This document shows positions 53,818 to 64,000 of a DNA stretch of 64,000 nucleotides, piece after piece. Source of the DNA: Trema orientale (Eukaryota; Streptophyta; Magnoliopsida; Rosales; Cannabaceae); contig JXTC01000297.1 in assembly GCA_002914845.1 (NCBI GenBank), forward strand, positions 204,801 to 268,800, written 5' to 3'. The translations under genes and the position numbers were made by a program. The notes beneath the pieces were generated by a model, which worked only from the letters and a program-made list of their open reading frames with translations, did no database searches and was not told where the DNA came from. How positions within the stretch are numbered: the first letter of the stretch is position 1; each line of letters starts with the position of its first letter.

Positions 53818-56100
53818 TGTAACACCTCCTAGTTTAACCATATTGTTATATATGGTCAAACTATGAAGTATTATTATTTCGTAATCATAACTTTGATTTT
53901 GAAAAAAATGTAGGCAAATTTAAACATTTTAATCTCTAAAACAAAATAAACTTCGTGGCTTCACTTTCTGAAAGTGTCTTTACAAAATGTACAACTAAAA
54001 GTCTTTATCAGATTATCTTGTTATCAGCAGTAATATTTATACCACATTAAAATATCAGAAATACAAAAACGTCGCCCACAGGTCAAGCTCGTCTACGTCT
54101 ATATGATTATAGCAACAAGGAAGCATGTCAGTCAATCAGCTACTGTACAACATCATCAGCATGTCCGTCAACCAGCTACTGTATAACATCATCAATCTCC
54201 TCATTTGCATCACATGAACTAAAATGAGCTAATACTCAATAAACGAAGATCACGCATGCTCGTGAGGGTGCTTTATGAATAAACTTCTTTAAAATCCCCG
54301 TTATACTCCTTTCTTTAATAAACTTTTCATCTTTATACATTTTCTTTGAAAAACATTCCTTGTGGGTCCCCTGAGTATATTACAAAGTCGTGACAGTCGG
54401 TAAGTCATGCCTACCTATGCGGAAAGGAACACATAGCTAATACGAACCATACCTACCCAACGTAAACCGATCGAGGAATGCACCTAATGAATCTCATAAT
54501 ACAATACTCAGTCCCAACAGTCGGTAGGTCATATCCACCTATGCGAAAATGATGCCTGTGCGAACCATGCCTACCCAATACAGACAAATTAAACAATATA
54601 ATTGAAATATATCTCATAAAATCGGTACAATAGTACTAATTTGAATCCAATGAATGAAAAACTTTACTTTTTTAAAAATCATGCTTAAATGATCATACCA
54701 TGCTTATATCTTTCATAAACTTTACAATAATAATATAAATAACACATATTGATATAAAACACATAAACATATAAGAAAACTTCTCGTATGATCTACTACT
54801 GTTCTTGTGATGCAATTAAAATAAATCTTTACTTATCTCGTGTCCTGAACAGAAATTAGTAGTAGAAAGGATCAATATCCTCGAGAGATTCATGTAGTAA
54901 CAGCTGCCATGAATTCTTTTTATTCATGATACGTATTTTACTAAAAGAATACACTAAGATACTTGAGCAATACCGAAATCATAACTTTCAACAAATTAGA
55001 AAATTTGATCATAAAATGACCCTAAAGCATAAAAATCACTTGAAATACTTAGCAGCCAATTACTAGCATTGAAAAACTATTCAAAAGTATCAAAATATGA
55101 ATGCTAGTTTATTAGCACAAAAAAGATCCAAAATGAAACATAATTTTGTAAAAACTACTCCATTTACCTGTAAATAGTGCTATTTGATTTTAAAAATATT
55201 TAGACAGTACCTCCCCTATTTTCAGGACATTTCCACATCAATTAAATCATGATTATAGATCTACAAGAATAATCGACAAGCCAATTTCTACATATGCATA
55301 TCAAAGAGAATCATTTAGAGCAATATAGAAGTACATTTGAACTATTTTTCGATTTAGACAAGTCTAACACCATTTGAGCACCTGTACAAAGTCATAACTA
55401 ACAAGTTAATGGATTTAATACATATAAAAGAATTAATAAATTATATGTTCCAAGTAAAAAAGCCAAATTACAAGTGTAGATAACTTATTCCAACAATGAA
55501 AACACTTGAATCCACAAATAGTAAACTTTGGGACTTTAGGTCTAACTTTAATTCTCTACTTAAATTATGTGTTTTTATCAGTAAAATAGGATTTCTAGGA
55601 CCTTTATTTATCAAATAAGAGGTTTGTTTTAGGAGTTGCAGCAAGAGAAATCTATTATAAACTTAAAATTCCACATAAACCCCACCTTGACTAGGTTGAG
55701 TCTTTGTCGGAGTTCTTGCTTTCTACCTCTACTAAAATGATTCTCAAGGTTTAGAAATGGATTTTAAGACTCAAGAGGACCTGGAGAAACCCTTGTTTAA
55801 GTAGTAGCAAGTAGAAAATTAAAATTAGAAAGCAAGACCTATGAACAAGAACTATTAGACTTACCTTGACTAGTTTGGACCCATCTTGCTTTTTAGAGTT
55901 CCAACTTGAGTTCTACTACTTGGAAACTCTTGGATATAGCTAAGAGGAATTGAGAGAAGTCTAGATAGTAGCTAGAGTAACTGGAGAGAAAGAGTAAGAA
56001 AATAATCATATTTTATCTAAAAGCAACACTTAAATTAAGGAATGACATAAGTTAAATTCTGGAGCATATTTTTAGTATTTTACACCTTAACTTTCCATAT
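53818..56100 (-). mobile_element. Solo-LTR-like remnant (probably Ty3/gypsy), minus orientation
   Basis: Starts TGTAACACCTCCTAG, the complement of the GGTGTTACA ending common in gypsy LTRs. Inside are a 36-bp tandem pair (54123-54158, 54159-54194; CAGCTACTGTAYAACATCAT). There is also a diverged direct repeat of ACAGTCGGTARGTCATRYCY, then ACCTATGCG (54393 and 54517). The far end near 56100 is approximate. No coding domain is seen. Confidence 0.45.
54123..54194. repeat. 36-bp tandem repeat, two units
   Basis: GCATGTCAGTCAATCAGCTA and GCATGTCCGTCAACCAGCTA begin the two units, which then share CTGTAYAACATCATCA. Confidence 0.9.
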
Positions 56101-58437
56101 GTCTAGCTCTAAAATATCCTTAGCTTACTCACCATATTATTGGTCATTCTCATATACCCAAGTGTAGACAAAGTTAGTGAATCCTAGCTTAGAACGTAAA
56201 AAATAGTTATACTTTGACGTATGATCCTACATGACTAGTCTTATTGTAATCTGGTGGAACCTAGCCTCATAACTAATAATTAAACATAAAAATAAATTAG
56301 TTAGACTCTAATTAATAATGCAAATATAGTATCAATGCCCAATTATTAGAATGCACAAAAATGAGATTATGCGATTAAGCTGAATCTAAGTGAGCTTAGT
56401 GCAATAAAACACAATTCAATGCTGTGAATGCCATCTCGTGCTTACTTGGAAATAACATTTTGAAAAATACTAGAAATGATTTCTAGACATTAAATAAAAG
56501 TTATTTGACATATTAAATGTACTGTGAATTTGTCTCCAAAAAGTGTAAAAAAAATTCATTTTACTAAAAACTAGCATTTGACCAAATTATTAGCAAATAT
56601 GATTTTCATATATATGCACATAGTATCACATTCATGAGTATATTCTTTGTTCTTTTTGCACACCAAACTTTTTCTCTTTCTCTCTCTCTCTCTCCCCCCT
56701 CCCCCCTCTCTCCCCCTCTTTTTCTAAGAGTTTTGAGCCTTTACACTACATAGAGATACTTTAACAATCATTAGTATAATAATATAAATCTAAAGGTACA
56801 TAACATAAAGAATGAGCATGTTATTATGAAATTGGTATTGATGTCTTCTAAATACCTAATATGCAATAAGAACATATTTATTATTGATTTAGTATGTATT
56901 TGAAAATCTTGGACACGACATATATGCTAACTTAGTTGAGATTTGTTTACAGAATCCAATAAGTTAAAGACTAACATAAACTAGTTATACTTACGGAGAT
57001 GAGTTTAAAAACAATATTATTTTAGCAGAAAATTGTTAATTAAAACTTCTATGTTTGTAAAAGTTAAAAGGAAAAAAGCTAAAAGTGAAACCAATACTTA
57101 TTTATTACTATTTGTGTAGAACACTTTTTAAATACCTACTTCCTTACAGTCACTGAATGTGGGATAATCTGCCCAATTGACAGTTTGGACAAGTGTTATT
57201 GTTACAAATATGGCAATTAGAGCACTAACTTGCAAAGAAATACAATCTAAAAAATTTTATGGGCCAACGTTCTCAATTATCCTATAGTATGGTGTAGTGT
57301 ATCATTGTATTAATTTAATTAATGGAGAATGCTACTGTACATTTTTATGCATGGTCTGTATTGGCTATTGAATTTATTATTTTTATTACTGTAATTGCAT
57401 GGATTGACACTTTACATGTTAAAAAATGTTATAGAGTACTCTAGGGAGCATTTGGTGGGATGGGCAAGAAAAGAGATTGGACTATTTAGTCTCACCCTAA
57501 AATGCAAGCAAAGTGAAGGACAATATAGTAGCATGGCTTATTTAAGAGCCTTAGAGTGCATAAATTTGTCATCTCAATAACTTGGATTAAAACAATCTCA
57601 TCCAATTCACAATGTTTCAAAAGAAAGCTCACTTTATATTTGCTAGGAGTATTTATAAGAAATGACATTTTTTTCATATTAATTTTAAAAAATGGCCATT
57701 TTTTTTTACTTCTATTTTGAAAAGATCGTTCTATAATTTTATTTTAATAAATGGTCATTTTTCAGTTGATCTATTTTTTTACAAAATAAATCAATTTTTT
57801 ATAAAGTAAATCAAATTTTTAAAAGATAAATAAATTTTCAAAAAATAACTCAATATATTTTGATATATTAAATATGAAAAACAGTCACTTTTTAAATAAT
57901 TTTCAAAATTTGGCTTTTTTTTTAACAATGTTTGAAAAATGGCCATTTTGCAAATTATGATCCAAAATTCTACCATCTAGCTAAAAAGCCTTTATTTTTC
58001 AAGCTTTTGTCACATCTTGTATGGGCTCATATTGTTTTTATATACTTTATTTATCATATATTCCAAAATAATGTGGATCTCATATCTATTCTTTATCATA
58101 ATTCATATAGTCCTATCTTTTAATCCTAATTTTCATAGAACAAGCTATAGTACTAATAAAATTCAATCTAATTTAATCCAATCTAGTTCTAAATAATAGT
58201 CTACTCCAATCCATTCCTGCCTACTAAAAGAGCCGTAGTTATATTAAGGACAACTAGCTAGATTGATGGACAAAAAAACAAATGCTTGGCAACATTTATA
58301 TTTTTTGTTTGTTATTTTTTTGTTTATTTATTTATTTATTATTATTATTAGTTTTTTAAATTGAAATGGATTGAAGATAATGTCACATACCGGCTTAGGG
58401 ACATCTATATCTTTTATCTTATTTTTATAAATAAAAT
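56101..58437. other. Intergenic region, no gene supported
   Basis: AT-rich. A pyrimidine run of CT and C tracts lies at about 56676-56720. Between 57660 and 57960 the words AAAATGGCCATTTTT and ATGGTCATTTTTC recur in both orientations and may be a decayed MITE. Confidence 0.4.
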
Positions 58438-58995
58438 TAGGAGTATTTATCTAATTCAATCCGCACTTTTTTGAGGAAATTATATCCGATCCGCACTAGT
58501 GTGGATTTCAGAAATCATATCCAATCCAATCTATATAAATTCTTTTAACCAATCCAATCCAATTTGCGAATATGTAGATTGGATCGGTTACTTTAGATCA
58601 GTTACTTTTTTTATTCTACATGCACAAATTTAGACCTTTTTGTTTTTAACAAGTTTGGCTCACTACTCATCATTTTAACATTGTTTTTATTTAAAAAAAA
58701 TTTTACATCTTAAATTACAACTAATAGTAAATTTTACAATATATATGAATTATAAAATATGTATAATATATAAATATAAATATATATTTTTTGATATATA
58801 TATAATTTAAGTGCAGATTGAATTGGATCGGTTACTTTCAAAATGAAAAATATATCCGATCCGCAGAAGTACAGATTTCGGTAATTCCTTCTAATCCAAT
58901 CTGCACATGTATGGATATCCACACTTTGTGGATTGGATTGGATTGGATTGGATCGTGCGGATTGGTTTGGATCATGCAAATTTTAAACACCCCTA
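58438..58995. mobile_element. hAT-type non-autonomous DNA transposon, 558 bp
   Basis: Left terminus TAGGAGTATTTA and inverted right terminus TAGGGGTGTTTA, with flanking octamers AATAAAAT (58430-58437) and AACAAAAT (58996-59003), a target duplication with one change. Subterminal parts are packed with ATCCAATCC, GATCCGCA and GGATTGGATT words in both orientations, and TTGGATTGGATTGGATTGG occurs near the right end. No transposase frame. Confidence 0.82.
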
Positions 58996-59003
58996 AACAA
59001 AAT

Positions 59004-60451
59004 CTAATGTTGCCAAGGAAGCCCTTTAGAAAAATATCAGTAAGGGAATTATAACCAACATGTAGGAAAACTAATTAATGGTCCTTTAGGAATAAAATGC
59101 AATCTTTCAGTAATGTTATCCAAAAAAAAAATGTGCTTGTTATCATGTCACCTATATTCAATTACTTAAATTCCCTACCTATAAACCAATTTAGTAATTG
59201 ATTTTTAAAAATAATTACGACCTAAGACTTGTTGTTTGTAGCCATTTCCTCTTCCAAAATTCAAAAAATGATATCCAACCATGGTCGAACACAAATAACG
59301 TAAAAGAATTCACTTCTAGTATTGAGTTCGAATGCGGTCCAAAGATATTGAGCCATCATCGTCAACCTTATATTTCACATATAATTGCAACTAAAATAAA
59401 AAATTTATTCAATTGAGGTCGAATATTTGCATTTTTTTCTAGCATTTAGAAACCCAGATTTATGAACAAAAGCATATGAAATATCTTGTGGTTGAAAACA
59501 AGGTATTTTTTTCTTTTCGAGTTTTCATTAAAAAGAAAGGCAGCTTTGTTTCTTATTTATTTATTTATTTCATTTTTAATGAGTTATAATTTTCCCCTAT
59601 TTTGCACCAAAACTTTGCATATAGGGTCATAATAACAGATAGTGTCACTATATATATGTCTACATATGTCGTCATATATGATGCGCTAATTAATTTGTTT
59701 ACGCTTTGTCATAACTAGTGTGAGATCAAGTTGGTTGAACTTTGTCGTATAAGAATTCATATATACTTGTGCATACGTGATATACATGTGATACATGTTG
59801 TTTATGCTTTGTGTTTCATAATAACGCTAAAAGACAATAATCGAGTTTATTACCATGCAATTACATTAATCATTATCAGTAACGGACGGTTCTTAGACTT
59901 TAGCGTTCATTTCATTGGCTTGGCATAGGGCCCACATAATCTTCTTAGTCATCGGGACGATTCACAACCCAACCTGATAACTTCTCAATCTCAGGAAAAG
60001 AAATTGGCAACTTGTGACATTTTAGGCCAGAGACCAACTTGATGGGCGCCTTCTCATAACTCAAAAACCCAATCAGTAGAGTTCCATTTAAAACAAACAG
60101 TAGATGAGGAAGCTGAGCTGGCAGGCTTTAAATAGTGGGTAATTAAGAACTAAGGAATGAAAATGGTTGTGGAAAAAGCTCAGATATAGACCCAACAACG
60201 GGAGGGTCGGTGGGTGACTGTTCCCTGGGATCAGACATATAGGGCCATTCCGAAAGATATTTTTCGTTATTTGAATTAAAGGAACACCATTTATTTTTGT
60301 TCTCTTAAAATCAAATTAATTACATTGACAGCCTAACTTTCCGTCCAAATACTACAGTATCTCCGATTAAAACTATTCAATAGTATTCATATACGGGTTC
60401 CATGTCTAATAGCAAATATTACATATTTACAAAAATGATATCACAGTTACT
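59004..60451. other. Intergenic region, no gene supported
   Basis: AT-rich with short unrelated frames only. A poly-A run is near 59127. Confidence 0.4.
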
Positions 60452-62650
60452 TGTCACGGCTCAAAGTTTAGCCAATGGTAGAAAGAGAATTTCATAAGTG
60501 GAAACATATAAATTGTTTTAGAAAATTTTGTATAAATAATTTTTTCAGAAAAATGACAATTAGTTTCAAAACGACATTTTTTATGGAAATTTCTGAAAAT
60601 TATCGAAAATGTAAATTCACACAGTTTTGTGATCACTATTAGACGTAAATTGATAATATAAGCCATAAAATATGTCTAAAGATCATCATCATCATAAGTA
60701 GGCATAATAGTTATACATACCCAATTCTATAATAGAAGCCATAGGGTATTATTATAAATCTAAGATAATTAAAATAGAAGTCTCCAAATAGTTGCCAACT
60801 ACTATAAATAGTAATAAACCTTCCTCCAACTCACTCAACTACGAAGTTGCTCAAATCACACTACATACCACCTGAGAGGAAGGAAGGGGGTAAGTCAAAG
60901 CTCAGTAGAGATTCGATTACACGTTTGCAATATATACAAAATACTTACTTTTTTTTAAAGTCTATAGTTATTGATTTAGCAAAATATTTCCAAAAACTTT
61001 TACGAATAAAATTCCAATACATTATATTCAATACCAATCCAAAACAGTTACTCAAAATATTTGTGCATTCCAATCTTATCATACACACACATATACATCA
61101 TCACATGAAATAATTTGCAAGTCCCCCAAAGGGTCATTTCTGCCAAGATATAATATATTCGCAAGTCCTACTTGGACATCATACACCCATAGCCATCATG
61201 AATCAAGTACTACAAAATATAATGTGGATGCATGAAATGGACATGTATAATCGTCATTCAAGAATGGACATGTACAATCATCATTCAAGTTCGTAAAATC
61301 AAACATGTAGTATTTCCGAAAACCAGCAGCATAAGTACTATTTTTATCAAAATCAATAAAATCAAGTTCCGACAAAAAATATTAGAAAAATATTATATAT
61401 GACATGACAACCAATGTAAAGTGCCTTCTACGCATTTCAATACCAATCATAAGCTTCAAAAACAATTTATAAATACATTTTGTAATTTAATTCATTAAGT
61501 ACCATATTTGATCAAAATAGGTAAATTCATAATGAGACCAATTTAAGTCATATAATCAAGTCTATACCTCTAACGAGTAACGAAAATTCGTTATCAAGGT
61601 TCGTGGAAATTCTGAAGGTCGCCTAAAGGTCAAAAAGGCAGTTTAAGATTCGGTATCGCTCGCTTTAAGGGTGGTTGAATTTTAAGTAAGTGTTTGGATG
61701 CTTAAACTGATATTGCCACTGCAATCTACACTCCCAAAATAGTAAGATTGGACACTAAATTTACTTAATTCTGATTTCAGTGCAATCCTAAGCCTCGACA
61801 CGTAAATTAAGGCAAAATTTAAGTCTCTCGTGCTTCTGTGTGAGTGTTCGGCTGAAACATATAAGTGTTATATGTCAAGATTCGTTTCTTAAGTCCACTA
61901 ATCATGAATTCGACCTCAAAAATCCATTTCGGTGTCTCTAACTCAAATGCGCTAATTATTCCAAACTTTACAAAAATATTTACGAAAATACAAACTTTTT
62001 GAAACTATTTACGAATATACCAAATTTGCTCTCGAAATTTGCCTGAGATCAGATTCTGACTTCAATTGGAGCAATCTCTCTTCCTTATAACTTATTCACA
62101 CCAATTTCAACTCAAAAATTTCAATAACAACAGCTCTTAGAAAAGTAACTACAAAAAGACTAATATTTTTTTACAAAAATGGCCAAAGTTTCAAAAGAAG
62201 CTCACTAAAGCTAGTCATCGCCAGGGAAAGGCTGCGGTGTGTGGGTTAGGACATTGGGTGAGGGGTATCTGCCGTTGGTGATCGTCAACGGTGGTTTTAG
62301 GCGGCTGAAATCTCCAAAAACCAGCGACTTGGACGAGTTTCTTCGCGACCCTCTTCCTCTCTCTTTGCGACGTTGCAGCCCGCGCTATCGTCAGAGATGA
62401 CTTTGTCTGACCAAGATGGGGTGGTCGGCAGGTGGTTCGACAACGAGGGTGGTCGGGTGATGTCGTTTGGATCGTGAGAAGGGAGTGGGTTCAAAGGGGA
62501 GGGGAGCTCGTGTGAGGAAGAAGGAAGTCGGGGGAAATTTTTGGGATTTCAAACTTATCTAGGGCCTTCTTGCCACGTGTCACGAGCTGGTTCGGAGCTT
62601 GGAGGTACCAGATTTGCAAATCAGTCCTTGGCCATTGATCTCCTACGAAC
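60452..62650 (-). mobile_element. Solo-LTR-like remnant (probably Ty3/gypsy), minus orientation
   Basis: Begins TGTCACGGCTCAAAG, the complement of a GAGCCGTGACA-type LTR 3' end. A GC-rich block at 62220-62560 corresponds to the leader region, with GCCACGTGTCACGAGC beyond it, as in the U3 of many plant LTRs. The layout mirrors the plus-oriented remnant ending at 39120. No internal region or partner LTR. The right boundary is approximate. Confidence 0.42.
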
Positions 62651-62801
62651 ATGCCCTCAGAACTCGCCAAATGGCCTTAATTAAATCCTTTAATTTCTCT
62701 CACTTAAGCCCCTCCTTATACAATAAGCTAATGTTCCGGCCAAAAGTAATTCAAAAGTCTAATTTGATTGATATGCTTGAATCTGCACTGAATTGTGCAT
62801 A

Positions 62802-63630
62802 TTGTTAAAGAAAGAAGTATTTTGATATCTTTGACTTTAATATACCCAGTCATTCTTGATTGAAAAATCCCTAAATCATGAGATCTTGATTTCTTAATTA
62901 AATTACTAGGATATTTTTGTTGGCTAATATCCTTAGAGTGAATGATAGATTTCTACATGATTTTCAAGTTAAAAAAATGTGTGACATATGCATGTATGAA
63001 TTTTGATCAATACTGAAGATTTTGGCTAATGTTGCAAAGTTTCACAGCTCATATTGCAACATCAGAGGAAATTCTTAAATATAAACATTTAAAGGCATAT
63101 TCAATTTTCCTAGTAAGATAAAACGTGTGAATCAGTTCTCGTTCATTTATATACAGAATCGGAATTCTTTTGATAGTGATTTGCAGGTTGGTGGTGGTTG
63201 GGGTCCTAACATCACTATATAAAGGGGTCATTGGTGAAGGTTTAGATATAAAGAATGAATTATATTTTTGTTTGAGTTTGATTACAAAAAAATTTTGTGA
63301 GCCATGTGTACCTAGTGTTGTTCTGAGTGTTCATATAGTTCTTTGGGAGAAGAACTACACATCTTCAGAGGAAGATTGACTCCAAGCTTTGAAGGAGTTC
63401 TAGACTAAGGAGTCAATAAAAGTCGAATAGTACTCGTTTTATTGTGTTGTGGCATTAATACAGAGGGAGTTTTATACGTATAATTAGTGTTTGTATCATT
63501 TTATTGATTACTAACAGTGTTATCTGACCATAGCCCCATAGAGTAAGGCAGTTGGCGGAACCCTGTAAAAATATTTTTGGTTATTTTTATATTTCTGTTT
63601 TGTCACTGTTTATTTAATTGGACATTAGTC
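62802..63630 (+). mobile_element. Solo-LTR-like remnant (probably Ty1/copia), plus orientation
   Basis: Starts near TGTTAAAG. A TATA box (CACTATATAAAGGGG, about 63213-63227) is followed 190 bp later by an AATAAA signal (about 63414-63419). After that comes GCAGTTGGCGGAACCCTGTA, then a T-rich stretch, which resembles the GCCGAACCACGTAAA U5 end of copia LTRs. No primer-binding site follows, so a solo or truncated LTR is more likely than a full element. Both ends are uncertain. Confidence 0.5.
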
Positions 63631-64000
63631 AAAATTTGATAACAATTGAAAAATGGATCTTACAGCTTGGGTCCATATAACACTAGCACAAAAATGAGAA
63701 CGACATAAGACATGATATACAATAAGCACCATTCACTATGATTACTTTGCATAAAATATTCTCAAATTAGATTCACATAAATTTTTTTTTAATGTAGTCT
63801 TGATTTTACAAATTAACAAGATAAATAGTATGTTTAGACTGTTATAGATTAGCTATCTTTAGATTGGTATAGATTAACAATCTTCTAGTTAAAAGTAGAA
63901 GTAAACGAAATTAAAATATATCTGAATATTTATAAAATTATTTTATTTATCATTTAATTCTTAAACATACTTCAAAAAAATCTGAAGGCTGGACCTTTTT
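63631..64000. other. AT-rich end of window
   Basis: Nothing recognisable beyond AT-rich sequence. Confidence 0.4.

Noticed and set aside
62297-62494. 65-codon minus-strand frame in the GC-rich block as a gene
   Set aside because: It is in the leader-like part of an LTR remnant and has no family resemblance.

Overview
The window is nuclear DNA from a flowering plant, most likely a eudicot. It is very AT-rich, its genes are split by GT-AG introns, and its proteins belong to plant families (organellar mTERF, RTM2-like HSP20, BolA, AGD-type ArfGAP). I see no bacterial or phage gene organisation, CRISPR array or operon. I cannot name the species.

Four genes are well supported. 888-2564 (-) is an intronless 558-residue organellar mTERF protein, closest by memory to mTERF18/SHOT1. 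23037-24103 (+) is a two-exon alpha-crystallin-domain protein with a C-terminal membrane anchor, like RTM2. 30389-30724 (+) is a compact single-exon BolA protein. 39480-43607 (+) is an eight-exon ArfGAP of the AGD5/AGD15 type with an intact zinc finger and arginine finger. A fifth, tentative gene at 13343-14617 (-) would encode a signal peptide plus a short secreted peptide. The genes do not form a pathway; they are separate loci in repeat-rich DNA.

Most of the rest is transposon debris, much of it dateable by target-site duplications (TSDs) or nesting. There are three hAT-type non-autonomous elements (4524-5385, 9869-10573, 58438-58995), each with 8-bp TSDs. A small palindromic MITE occurs twice (about 4978-5173, inside the first hAT element, and 12989-13140). 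A Mutator-like MITE family with 9-10-bp TSDs has copies at 33769-34503, 36198-37064 and probably 29407-30325. Another terminal-inverted-repeat family occurs at 12011-12827 and 19540-20955; the second copy contains the 445-bp assembly gap. A Tourist-like MITE lies at 16172-16692. A degenerate copia element (LTR 24549-25599, broken gag) is split by a 2.3-kb CACTA-like element (26102-28411). A SINE with 11-bp TSDs lies at 32600-32810. Several solo-LTR-like remnants lie at about 37090-39120, 53818-56100, 60452-62650 and 62802-63630.

The clearest piece of genome history is 50330-53340. A roughly 370-bp tandem duplication has one clean copy, while the other has been hit by three different transposons, so the clean copy serves as an empty-site reference. 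I found no convincing new multi-gene system. The most checkable oddities are the duplicated splice acceptor in the ArfGAP gene, the stop codon split by its last intron, and the candidate secreted peptide.
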